Below, piece by piece: positions 16,103 through 26,400 of a DNA stretch of 64,000 nucleotides. The notes below the pieces were generated by a model. That model was not told the origin of the DNA, made no database searches, and worked only from the letters and a program-made list of their open reading frames with translations. Position numbers and translations under genes: made by a program. Origin of the DNA: an uncultured Roseburia sp. (GTDB lineage: Bacteria; Bacillota; Clostridia; Lachnospirales; Lachnospiraceae). How positions within the stretch are numbered: position 1 is the first letter of the stretch; every line of letters begins with the position of its first letter. Where the stretch lies: NCBI GenBank assembly GCA_910577925.1, contig CAJTOI010000013.1, positions 26,574-90,573 of the forward strand, written 5' to 3'.

Positions 16103-16891
16103 ATGATGAAGCTGTCAAAGCGGCTGGAGGCGGTGGCATCCATGGTGACTTCCGGCGGTATTCTCGCAGACGTGGGAACGGACCACGGCTATATCCCGAT
16201 ATACCTTTTGACACAGGGGCGGATTTCGCGTGCGGTTGCGATGGATATCGGAAGAGGACCGCTTGCGCGTGCCGCGGAGCATATCGCGCAGTACGGGCTG
16301 CAGGAGTACATAGAGACGAGACTTTCCGACGGTGTGGCGGCACTTTCGCCCGGGGAGGCGGATTCCGTCGTGATTGCCGGCATGGGAGGCGGTCTGGTAA
16401 TCCGCATCTTAACGGAGGGCGAGGCCGTGTGCAGGGCGGCAGAAGAGCTGATACTTCAGCCGCAGTCCGAGCTGGAGCGGGTGCGCTGTTTTCTGCGGAC
16501 ACAGGGGTATGTGACACAGGAAGAGAACATGGTCCGGGAGGACGGGAAATACTATCCGATGCTGCGGGTCCGAAGCGTCGATGCGTCCGGATGCGGCGGG
16601 AGCGCCGGGGAATGCGCGGCAGGGGTGCGGCAGGAGCCGGAGGCTGCGCTGCGCCGTAAACTGTGGGACCGATACGGCAGAAACCTGCTCGAGGAAGGGC
16701 ATCCCGTTCTCCGGGAGTACCTGCGGCGGGAGCGCATGATTTCGGAAGGGATTTTAGAAAATCTGCGGCGGCAGGAGCCGACGGAGCAGATTGCGGAGAG
16801 AATCCGCGAAGTGGAGGAGGACTTAAGACAAAACGGGGAGGCAATGGCATACGATAGAACAGGGAAGGAAAATGCAGGGCCCCGCAATTAA
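16103..16891 (+). CDS. trmK: tRNA (adenine-22-N1)-methyltransferase
   Basis: A 262-residue class I SAM methyltransferase. The N-terminus LSKRLEAVASMV followed by ADVGTDHGYIPIYL, and then VIAGMGGGLVIRIL, are hallmarks of TrmK, which makes m1A22 in tRNA. It sits directly after rpoD, the family's usual place. The C-terminal third is predicted helical (coiled coil). A Nif3-like gene, which often follows trmK, is absent here. GGAG at the end of rpoD provides the ribosome site; ATG 16103 and 16106 are both possible. Confidence 0.93.
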   Translation: MMKLSKRLEAVASMVTSGGILADVGTDHGYIPIYLLTQGRISRAVAMDIGRGPLARAAEHIAQYGLQEYIETRLSDGVAALSPGEADSVVIAGMGGGLVIRILTEGEAVCRAAEELILQPQSELERVRCFLRTQGYVTQEENMVREDGKYYPMLRVRSVDASGCGGSAGECAAGVRQEPEAALRRKLWDRYGRNLLEEGHPVLREYLRRERMISEGILENLRRQEPTEQIAERIREVEEDLRQNGEAMAYDRTGKENAGPRN

Positions 16892-16900
16892 GGAGGTTTT

Positions 16901-18583
16901 ATGAGCGATAAGATGGTAACGCTGGAGATTTTGGGAGAGAAAAAGCAGTATCAGAAAGGAACGAGCTTTCTTTCGATTGCGCAGGAATACCAGGGACTGT
17001 ATCCGGACGACATCGTCCTTGTGGTATATAATCACAGGCTGCGCGAGCTTGGAAAAACCGTAAAAAATGACGGTGTGCTCGAATTTGTGACGACGGCGGA
17101 TAAGACGGGGAGAAAGACCTACCGCAGGAGTGTCACGCTGCTGATGCAGAAAGCCGTGTGGAACCTCTGGAATGCACAGCACATTGCGGTGCGCGTCATG
17201 TATTCGATCGGGCAGGGATATTACTGTGAGCTGTGGGAGAAAACGGAGAGCGGACAGCGCCGCATTGCGGTGGATGCGGAGAAGATTGCGGCGCTTAAAA
17301 CCGAGATGTACCGTCTTGTGATGGCGGATATCGAAATTGAAAAGCGCAGTATCAACACGGACGAGGCGACCGCGCTGTTTCGTGAGCTCGGAATGACGGA
17401 CAAGGAAAAGCTGTTCCGATACCGCCGCAGTTCCCGGGTAAATATCTATGTGCTGGACCATTATAAGGATTATTTTTACGGCTTTATGGTTCCCTCTACC
17501 GGGTATCTGAGATATTACGATCTGCTTACATACGAGGACGGCTTTATGCTGCTGTTTCCGGGACACAACACGAAAGAAGTCGAGGAATTCCGGCCGTCGG
17601 TCAAACTTTTTGGTACTTTAAAGCACTCGAGAGAGTGGGGGAAAATGCTGGAAATCGATACGATCGGCGCGTTGAACGACGCGATTGCCGCAGGGCGGAT
17701 GCAGCAGATTATTCTGACGCAGGAGGCGCTTTTTGAGGAGCGCATCGGCCAGCTGGCGGAGACGATTGTAAATTCCGGCGACAAGAAATTCATTATGGTT
17801 GCCGGGCCTTCTTCTTCCGGTAAGACGACATTTTCCCACCGCCTGTCGATACAGCTTGCGGCAAAGGGAATGAAGCCGCATCCGTTTCCGCTCGACGATT
17901 ACTATATCGACCGCAGCCTGTGTCCGAGGGACGAGAACGGAGAGCTGGACTTAGAATGCCTAGAGGCGCTCGACGTGGAGCTTTTTAACCACGATATGAA
18001 CGAGCTTTTGGCGGGAAAGCGTGTGGATTTGCCGATTTTTAATTTTAAGACCGGGAAGCGTGAGTACAAGGATAAGATTATGCAGCTCGGAAAGGATGAC
18101 GTGCTCGTGATTGAGGGAATCCACGGGCTCAACGATAAGCTGTCGTACTCCCTGCCTGCGGAGAGCAAATACAAGATTTATATCAGCGCGCTGACCCAGC
18201 TGAATATCGACGAGCACAACTGCCTGCCGACGACTGACGGGCGTATGCTGCGCCGCATTGTGCGGGATGCCAGAACGCGCGGCACTTCGGCGAAGGATAC
18301 GATTGCGATGTGGGATTCGGTGCGCCGGGGGGAGGAACGCTATATTTTCCCGTTTCAGGAGGGGGCGGACATCATGTTCAACTCCGCGCTGATCTATGAG
18401 CTTGCGGTGCTCAAGCTGTATGCAGAGCCGCTGCTGTTTGCCATCGACAGACAGAGCAAAGAATATCTCGAGGCAAAGCGTCTGCTGAAATTCCTCGACT
18501 ATTTCCTGCCGATGCCGGGGGACGGAATCTCGCAGAACTCGATTATCCGGGAATTTATCGGCGGTTCGTGCTTCAACGTGTAG
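16901..18583 (+). CDS. TGS-domain nucleoside (uridine-type) kinase
   Basis: A 560-residue protein with an N-terminal TGS/ThrRS-like region (about residues 1-200) fused to a uridine kinase-like P-loop domain. GPSSSGKTTFSHRL (near residue 303) is the phosphate-binding loop, and PLDDYYIDRS is the nucleoside-binding segment, as in Udk. FNFKTGKREY and the later RDARTRG motif agree. This fused form is common in Clostridia and annotated as nucleoside kinase; the substrate is not certain. It has a perfect AAGGAGG site and is last in the dgt-dnaG-rpoD operon, before the rnpB promoter. Confidence 0.88.
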   Translation: MSDKMVTLEILGEKKQYQKGTSFLSIAQEYQGLYPDDIVLVVYNHRLRELGKTVKNDGVLEFVTTADKTGRKTYRRSVTLLMQKAVWNLWNAQHIAVRVMYSIGQGYYCELWEKTESGQRRIAVDAEKIAALKTEMYRLVMADIEIEKRSINTDEATALFRELGMTDKEKLFRYRRSSRVNIYVLDHYKDYFYGFMVPSTGYLRYYDLLTYEDGFMLLFPGHNTKEVEEFRPSVKLFGTLKHSREWGKMLEIDTIGALNDAIAAGRMQQIILTQEALFEERIGQLAETIVNSGDKKFIMVAGPSSSGKTTFSHRLSIQLAAKGMKPHPFPLDDYYIDRSLCPRDENGELDLECLEALDVELFNHDMNELLAGKRVDLPIFNFKTGKREYKDKIMQLGKDDVLVIEGIHGLNDKLSYSLPAESKYKIYISALTQLNIDEHNCLPTTDGRMLRRIVRDARTRGTSAKDTIAMWDSVRRGEERYIFPFQEGADIMFNSALIYELAVLKLYAEPLLFAIDRQSKEYLEAKRLLKFLDYFLPMPGDGISQNSIIREFIGGSCFNV

Positions 18584-18627
18584 CGCGTGCGCCGTGCCTG
18601 TAAGCGGAAACTCAGAGAAAATAAGAC

Positions 18628-18656
18628 TTTACAGAACGGCGGATACCGCTTATAAT
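18628..18656 (+). promoter_or_regulatory. rnpB promoter
   Basis: TTTACA (18628-18633) and TATAAT (18651-18656) with a 17-base spacer. The expected start near 18663 agrees with the RNA's predicted 5' end. Confidence 0.85.
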
Positions 18657-18665
18657 AACAGTCTG

Positions 18666-19120
18666 ATATAAGTAGAACAAATGGTCGCGGCTCTCCCGGC
18701 GTGCCGGGGAGACGAGGAAAGTCCGGGCTTCACAGGGCAGGATGCCGGATAACGTCCGGTGGAGGCGACTCCAAGGACAGTGCAACAGAAATATACCGCC
18801 ACGCTCACACGAGCGGGAAGAAGCCGTAAGGCAGCAGAACCGTTCATAGCAGCGGGAAGAAGCCTTATGGCTTCTTCAGAGTTTGGCAACGCCAAACTTT
18901 GGTAAGGGTGGAAGGGCAGTGTAAGAGACTACCGCCCGTCTGGCAACAGGCGGGGCATATGTAAACCCCATCCGAAGCAAGACCGAATCAAAGCGTTTAC
19001 GCGGCCCGCCAGCTTTAGGTAGGTTGCTTGAGATGGCTGGCGACAGTCATCCTAGACAGATGACCATTCCCCCGTCTTTTCGGCGGGGCGACATAACCCG
19101 GCTTATCGTTCTGCTTATGT
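18666..19120 (+). ncRNA. rnpB: RNase P RNA
   Basis: The catalytic RNA that trims the 5' leaders of tRNAs. The conserved GAGGAAAGTCCGGGCTTC near 18714 and the 3' element ACCCGGCTTATCG near 19096 form the P4 core, with GGTGGAGGCGACTCC-like and AGTGCAACAGAAA segments between. The P1 helix is visible: 18666-18678 pairs with 19108-19120 over 13 positions, including G-U pairs, which sets the ends. The layout suggests type A. An internal block GCGGGAAGAAGCC occurs twice (near 18813 and 18853), extending the variable arm. Confidence 0.96.
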
Positions 19121-19131
19121 TCAAAGAAGAG

Positions 19132-19167
19132 AAGACGGAAAAATCCGTGGATTTTTCCGTCTTTTTT
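19132..19167 (+). terminator. rnpB terminator
   Basis: AAGACGGAAAAATC and GATTTTTCCGTCTT form a perfect 14-base stem with a CGTG loop and a following T run. Confidence 0.95.
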
Positions 19168-19306
19168 ATTGGCGAAATCATACGCACAGACTGTTTGTAC
19201 TTCAAGAAGTATGTTTTTGTTAAAAACCGCGCCAATTTTGCATTCTGTGTGTTCGGGAGGCTTTTTTGTGTTATCCTTGTGTTCCGGGAATCAGCCGGAA
19301 GAAGGT

Positions 19307-19335
19307 TTGAAAAATTGCGGTATATGTTGTAAAAT
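19307..19335 (+). promoter_or_regulatory. Probable promoter of the type IV pilus operon
   Basis: TTGAAA (19307-19312) and TAAAAT (19330-19335) with a 17-base spacer, giving a leader of about 55 bases before the first pilus gene. No c-di-GMP riboswitch motif was seen in 19168-19396. Confidence 0.65.
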
Positions 19336-19396
19336 GAGTTAATATGACTATTTATGGTAAAAACCGCACGGCGCGGCAGAGAGACGGAGAGAGGAT

Positions 19397-20476
19397 ATGA
19401 GAGAAGAAAACGGCTTAAAAAAAATCGCACAGATGCTTCAGACGGCAAGAGAACACAAAGCTTCGGATGTTCATCTTGCGGCGGGACATCCGATGATGTT
19501 CCGCATTGACGGTGCGCTTGTACAGATGCCCGGCGGAAAGACGGAACCGGACGAGATGGAAATGCTGACGGAGCTTTTGGTCGGCGCATCCCAAAAGGAA
19601 GCGCTCGAGCGGAGCGGGGAGACGGAATTTTCCTGCGCGGTCGCAGACGGCGGCAGGATTCGTGTCAATGTCTTCCGCGAGCGCGGCGCATATGCGATGA
19701 CGCTGCGCCTGCTGCCGCAGGAGATTCCGACACCGGAGAGTCTCGGGGTGCCGAAATCCCTGGTGGAGCTCACAAGGAAAAGGAATGGGCTTGTGCTTGT
19801 GACCGGAGGCGCGGGGAGCGGGAAATCCGCGACCCTTGCATCCCTGGTCGGCGCGATTGCAGAGAATGAGGCGAAGAAGGTGATTACGCTGGAGCGTCCG
19901 ATTGAATATCTGTACCCGCAGGGCAGGGGTATGGTGCTGCAGCGGGAGATCGGCCGTGACAGCGCAGGATATGCAAAGGCATTGCAGGCGGCGCTTAAGC
20001 AGGATTCGGATGTGATTCTTGTGGGAGAGCTGCGGGACGCGGAGACGATAGCGCTTGCCGTCGAGGCGGCGGAGTCGGGGCATCTTGTATTTGCCGCACT
20101 GCATATGGAGGGCGCGGCAGCGGCCGTCGAATACATAACGGGAAGTTTTCCGCCCGATCTGCAGGAGCAGATGCGGACACGTTTTGCGGGCGTTTTGGAG
20201 GGCATTGCGGCACAGCAGCTGCTGCCCGTGCAGAACGGCGGCGGACGCATTGCGGCGTTTGAGGTATTGTCCGTAAACCGGACCGTGCGGGAACTGATCC
20301 GGGAGGGGCGTTTTCTGCGGTTTGCTCCGATTCCGCAGAGCGTCAGAAAAGAAGGCATGCAGACGATGGACGACGCGATTTATGAATTGTATATGAGGAG
20401 TTATATTTCTTCGGAGACCGCGGTTTCTTACGCGTATGTTCCGGAGGAGATGAGGCAGAAGGTACAAATTTTTTAA
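19397..20476 (+). CDS. Divergent PilT-like type IV pilus ATPase
   Basis: A 359-residue secretion ATPase of the PilT group (start REENGLKKIAQMLQTAREHK, core HKASDVHLAAGHPMMFRIDG). Walker A is GGAGSGKSAT near residue 140 and Walker B is VGELRDAETI. The Asp box reads TLERPIEYLYP, where typical PilT has TIEDPIE, and the His box reads AALHMEG in place of STLHT, so the ATP site is divergent though the key Lys, Ser and Glu remain. A second, normal PilT is encoded at 39224. As first gene of the operon, directly before a giant prepilin, it may be a dedicated or regulatory motor. Start ATG 19397 follows AGAGAGGA. Confidence 0.85.
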   Translation: MREENGLKKIAQMLQTAREHKASDVHLAAGHPMMFRIDGALVQMPGGKTEPDEMEMLTELLVGASQKEALERSGETEFSCAVADGGRIRVNVFRERGAYAMTLRLLPQEIPTPESLGVPKSLVELTRKRNGLVLVTGGAGSGKSATLASLVGAIAENEAKKVITLERPIEYLYPQGRGMVLQREIGRDSAGYAKALQAALKQDSDVILVGELRDAETIALAVEAAESGHLVFAALHMEGAAAAVEYITGSFPPDLQEQMRTRFAGVLEGIAAQQLLPVQNGGGRIAAFEVLSVNRTVRELIREGRFLRFAPIPQSVRKEGMQTMDDAIYELYMRSYISSETAVSYAYVPEEMRQKVQIF

Positions 20477-20494
20477 AAAGTCAGGGATGGGCGG

Positions 20495-23400
20495 ATGAAT
20501 AAAAGTGCAGAGAAGAAAAACAGCGGATTTACAATGACGGAGCTGGTTGTCGTTTTAGTGATTATCGGGATTCTGGCAGCTGTGGTGATCCCTTCGGCAA
20601 TGCACTACATACGTCTTGCAAAGTTTCGCGAAAATGAAGAAAACGCAAAGACCGTCTATATGGGAGCGGAATCAATGCTGACATACTACCGCACTTCGGG
20701 GCAGTGGGATTCTTTTTGCGAGACTGTCCGTGCCGAGGGGATTTTGAACGAGGACTTTGCGGATGGTGACAGAAGAAAGGGCCGGATTTATGCGATTACG
20801 CTCGACGGGAGCGCTTACCGCACCGATGCAGCGAATAATCCGGTGTGTAAACTGTTGGACCCGCTGGCTTACAGCGGCGATCTGATGGCCGGTGCAATCG
20901 GCATCGAGATCGACATTGAATCGGGTGAGGTCTATTCCGCGTTTTATGCCGGAGGCGGCGCGGGTCTTATCTACGGGGACGAAAGCGGCGACGGACGTCT
21001 TTCGATGACATTTCGTGATTATGACAGCAGAAGAGAGCGGGGACTCGGATACTATTCGGTGGAGGATGTCACCAATGTCGTGGAGCTGGAACCGGTGCGT
21101 CTGAAAGTGACGTCCGTGAATCTGGTAAACGGCGAAACGCTCTCTTTGAACTGGTCAAGCAATTCGAGACATCAGAATCTGGATGTGGAGTTTCAGATAA
21201 AATTTTATGACAAATCCGACGATACGGAGCTTTTTGAGACTACGGTTAATCTGGCGGATCTCGCGATGGGAGCAGGGCAGACGAGCGGGATGTTCCGGCT
21301 CGCGGTTAAAGCGCCGGACGGAACGGAGGCGGGGTATTATTTTCCGATTACAAACAACGGAGGTAAATTGTCCCTTATTTTAGACGGCATGATGTCGGCG
21401 GATGTGATGTATGCCATAGAGCATGCGGGCAGCCCTGTGCAGGAAGCGGCACTCGCGCGGACTTCAAGCACGAGTATCACCAGACTCGGGGCGGCAGCGC
21501 CGAGACTCCTTGAGGAGCAGAATATTTATGCCGCAATCAATGCGGTGTCTGTCTATCGGAATATGGGGGATGACACCAGAGAGTACCGCGCGAGCAACAC
21601 GGTGACTTCCAACACGGCAAATACGCTGTACGCGGATCAGACTGACCGGGCGGCGGACGGTACGCTTCGAGCGGGAATCGCCGCGTTCCGCCATCTGTCC
21701 AACATACGCTACAGCGGCGGCGTGCAGGCGGAGTTTACGCTCACAAGACGCAATATGGACTGGAAATCCGTCGGGACGGGACTGTATGATTTCGGCGGGG
21801 TACAGGGCGGCGTGCGGCCGTTAGTCTGGAGAGAAGGCAGCGGGGGATGTGATTTTCCGTCCATACCGATGCTCTGCGCCGGGCAGACCGTGGAGGGCAG
21901 CGGGAGCAGTACTTCCATTTTAAATCTGCGTCTGGGAAGCCGCTCGGTTTCGGGAAATGAGGTGCGTTACTTGGGGCTGTTTTGCGAGTCCGAGGGCAGG
22001 ATTGCCGGGCTGACGTTAAAGGAGCCGCGGCTTTCTGTATCCCGGAACGATGCACAGACGGCCCAGGGGAGCGGCGCGTCTCTTTGGGGCGTCGGAATTT
22101 TGGCGGGGCGCAGCGCGGGAGACATGCGGGATATCACCATAGAGGCAGCCGCGGGAACTACGATTTTGGAAGCGGATTTATCGCAGGAAGGGGAAGCTCT
22201 GCGCGCGGATACGCCTGCGGCAGTCGGAGGCGTGGTCGGTGTGTTCGCTCGGGCCAAGGCTGACGGCACGCTTGCGCCGACGGATGCGGTGCTTGAAAAT
22301 ATCGTGACGAACGGGAAGCTTTCCGCGGTTCTGCCCGCGTGCGAATGGCAGGACAAAGCGGACGGGAGCGAGCCGCAGTACGGTGTGGGCGGTGTCTGCG
22401 GATATGCCGGGGTGACGGAGAACCGTCATATTTCGATGTGCACAAATCATGCAGCCGTCACGGGCAGCAGCTTTACAGGAGGAATCGTCGGGCAGCTCGC
22501 GGGGCCGTATGAAACGGCGGACGAATGGGACCGGCTGTTTGACGGAAATCCGGCTGCAAAGAGCAGCCTGTATCAGTGCAGCAGCGACGGGCTGATTCTG
22601 TGCGGCAGCAATGACGGCCGGTATTTCGGCGGAATCGCCGGATATGTCTCCCGTGCGCTGATTATGGAGGCGGAAAGCGCCGGAGGCCGGGCGGAAAACT
22701 TTACCTACGATATCACAAAGAGCGATCTGCTCAAAGGGGATTATGTGGGAGGTATCGCAGGCTGCGGAAAACAGAGTGTGTTCTATGATTGTTTTACCCG
22801 AAAAAACGGCTATGTGCTGGGGCAGAATTATGTCGGAGGAATCGTCGGCGGTATGCGGGGCGATCATACTTGGCGTATCGGCGGCACAAATGTGACCGCA
22901 AATGCGGGCTACGTGATTGGAAACAGTTACGTCGGCGGCATTATCGGGGAAAATATCAACAATAAAATAGAGGACTGCATCAATAACGGAATTGCGGCCG
23001 GATACGGCTCCTACATCGGCGGAATCGTGGGCTATAACGATGCCGAAGAAGGAAAGACGGCGGAGATTCTTGACTGCGCAAGCTATCTGTCCGACTATAA
23101 CGACGCAATCTACCGCATGATTGTGGATCAGTGGCAGACAAAGGGGAGCTGTGTGGGCGGTCTTGCAGGCTACAACAACAGCCGGATTACCTTCACCTCC
23201 GCGAGCGCTGCGGTTTCCGTCAAGGCGGTGTCGAGCATTGTGGTGGGAAAAGATTATGTCGGAGGCATGGTCGGCTTTAATGACGTAAACGGCGTGATCG
23301 ACACGGACTACACGCTGATTGGCGGAAGAATTTACGGATACGGGGACTGTGTCGGCGGGTGTATCGGACTGAATGCGTCGGGATCGCTGATGGAAAAAGC

Positions 23401-26400
23401 CGTTACCATCAAGCCCTACAGTGTGACGGGGCGCTACTGCGTCGGCGGGGTAATCGGTGCAAATGTCATCAATCTGTCCGACGGAGAAAAGGACGTGGAT
23501 CTGACGGCGAATGCGCTCTATGCAGACAATCCGCTGGGACTGATTACCGGTGAGGCATTCTGCGGAGGAATTATCGGTTATCAGAAAAATTACGCCGACG
23601 TCTCGGGCAGGGCGCTGCTTTCGTTTTTTGAAAACTATAAAACGGATGTGATTCCGTCCCTGTCGGCGGATTCGGGCGTGCCGGTGTATACACAGACGGC
23701 GCCGGAAGCGGAGCGGCTTTCGGCATCGCAGGGGACGTTTACGGTCACGTCAAAGGAGAATGACGGCGTACATATTGTCCGCGCCGGCAATAACATTCCG
23801 ATACGGGCGAATCTTTATACCGGGGGTATCGTCGGATACGGTGCTTCGGGCAGTTTTCTGTGTATCGAAAATTGCAGGAACGGGGGGAATATCACAAAGA
23901 CGGGCGATTCCTCGGTGATTGTCGCGGAGTATCTCGCCGCGGATCTGAAACCGGAGCAGAAGGAGCAACTGGGGAATTTTTCCGTGGATATGATCGGCGG
24001 TATGATCGGGGTGAACCAGAAAGGCCAGACGATACGGCACTGCGAGAATGCGGCCGTCATGTACGGGTTTATCGGAAACGGCGGAATCGTGGGCCTGAAT
24101 GCGGGCAGCGTTTACCGGTGTGCACTCACGGATCATTTCGGAAGCCTGAATCTGGATTATGTCGGCGGGATCGCCGGGGTAAATAACGGGATGATTGAAA
24201 ACTGCGGGACGGTGGCCGGGAAAACGATTTCCGGAAACAATTATGTCGGAGGGATTACCGGGTTCAACTTGTTTGACGGCGTGCTGCGGGAGAACACCTG
24301 CTATGCCGGCATCAGCGCCGCCGGAAGCTACGCGGGCGGAATCGCAGGAAAGAATGCGGGGATTATCGAGGCGGGTGCGGACGGCGGTCAGACTGCGCGC
24401 AGCGTTGCGGGCAGAAACGGTACGGCAATCGGCGGACTTGTCGGTCTCAACGATGAAGCGGGCGTGATCCGCTGTCCGGACCGCGGAGCGGTCACGGTGG
24501 TGAACGATACGGTGACGGTCATCGGAAAACAGAACGTGGGCGGTATGGTGGGCAACAATGCCGGGACTATTACGTCCGACGGCGCGGTAATGACGGTAAA
24601 GGCACGGCTGGTGCAGGCGCTGGAGGGAGATGCCGGAGGAATCGCCGGAAAATCCGATACGGCCGTTTGCAATATGAACAATGCATCGGAGCGCGTGACC
24701 GCCGACCGCGGAAATGCCGGAGGAATCGTGGCGGTCAATGTGGGAATTATCGAGCGCTGCACCAACAACGGAAATGTGTCCAGCAGCCAGGGAAATGCCG
24801 GTGGGATTGCGGCGACAAACGAATCTGCGGGGATTATCCGCGGATGTCTGGTTGCCGATGCGCGCGCGGTGAACCTGCGGGGCGTGGGAGCGGAGGCCGC
24901 GGGGGCCGTGTGCGCGTTCAACGAGGGCGTGATTGAAAACAGCGCGGCCGCAGGCCAGGTGACGCTCGGAGGAAGTGCGGGCGTATACGGCGGTGTGGCC
25001 GGTATCAACCGGGGAACGATACAGGGGACGGACCGGGATCTGTTCGCGGTAAAGTCGATGCCACAGATCGCGTCATCGGAGGCAGGAAGGCTGACAGTCG
25101 GCGGCGTGGCAGGCATCAATGAGGAGAACGCGGTGATCCGCGGTCTTGCGGTGGAAGTCGATTTCCTGAAATTCAGCAATTATCAGTATCTCGGCGGTGT
25201 GGCCGGCGTCAATGCGCAGGGCGGAACCGTTGCAGGCTGTACCTATGCAGGGACGATGACGGACACCGCGAGTCTGGCAGGAAACTGTTACGGCGGAATA
25301 GCCGGGGATAACGGCGGCACGCTCGAGGACTGCAGGGTAGACCGGCTGTCGATGACGGTCAAAGGCGTTTACACCGCGACCAGTAACAGTACGGCGGCAC
25401 AGAAGGAAGCGCTTTCGAGCCATGTCGGCGGAATAGCCGGGAAAAACGAAGAGAGCGGCGGGATTATCCGCTGTTACCTTGTCAATTCGGCAGAGAGCAA
25501 AATGATTGCGGACAGCGGAATGTCCGGCGGGGTGACAGGGTATAACAAGGGGCTGATCCGAAATTCGGGGGATGCCGTCACCGCGCAGGTGATGGCGGAG
25601 ATCACCGAGGATTCCACGACGGATGAGCTGTGCGCCGCGGCGGCAGGCAGCGGCATTGCGGCGGTGTCCGACTATGTGAATACACAGGATAACAGAGAGA
25701 TCGAAGCGCAGCGCTACAGCGGGCAGGGATCGGTGTCCGCGGGAAGAATGCAGATGCGCATGGAACAGAACGGAAATGTAGGCGGAATCACCGCGTATAA
25801 TGCGCCGACCGGCACACTCGAATACTGTGTGAGCGGAACCTGGTTTATCAACAACAAATCAAATGCGATCGGCGTCGGAACCGGCGGAATGATCGGGATG
25901 AACGAATCGGAAAAGGATTTGAAATATCTCGTGAACGGGGCCTTTGTGGGCAGACAGCTCGGCACGGGTGCGACAAACCGTTTTGCAGGGGGAATCATCG
26001 GCAATCAGAGCAATTCCACAAAGAGCGGATGGACGATAAGAAACTGTGTGAATTACGGGACGGTCTACTGCTATAACGCCCACTATTCCGGGGGAATTAT
26101 GGGACAGTGGACGGGAACCGGCGGGAATATCGAAAGCTGCAGGAATTATGCGACGCTGCAGACCAGCTATCAGGCGGGATGGACGGGCGCGGCCGCAGGG
26201 ATTGTCGCGCAGCTGTATCACGCGGATTCCGGGGATACGTTCAATATTATAAGCTGCGGAAACTACGGGAGCATTTACGGCAGAAACGGAGCGTTCAGCG
26301 GCGAAGGGAAGGCGGCAAATGACAGCGCGGGCATTCTCGGGAATGTGACGACGTATAAGGTGTCGAACAATACGGGCGATTATCAGAAGGGGCAGCAGTT

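Noticed and set aside
19168..19396. c-di-GMP riboswitch before the pilus operon
   Set aside because: I looked for the GEMM-type core (GGCAAACC and GGACGCAAAG) and found none here or before pilZ.
19415..20467. Minus-strand frames of 350 and 295 codons opposite the PilT-like gene
   Set aside because: They mirror a clear ATPase gene and have Arg/His-rich, non-protein-like translations.
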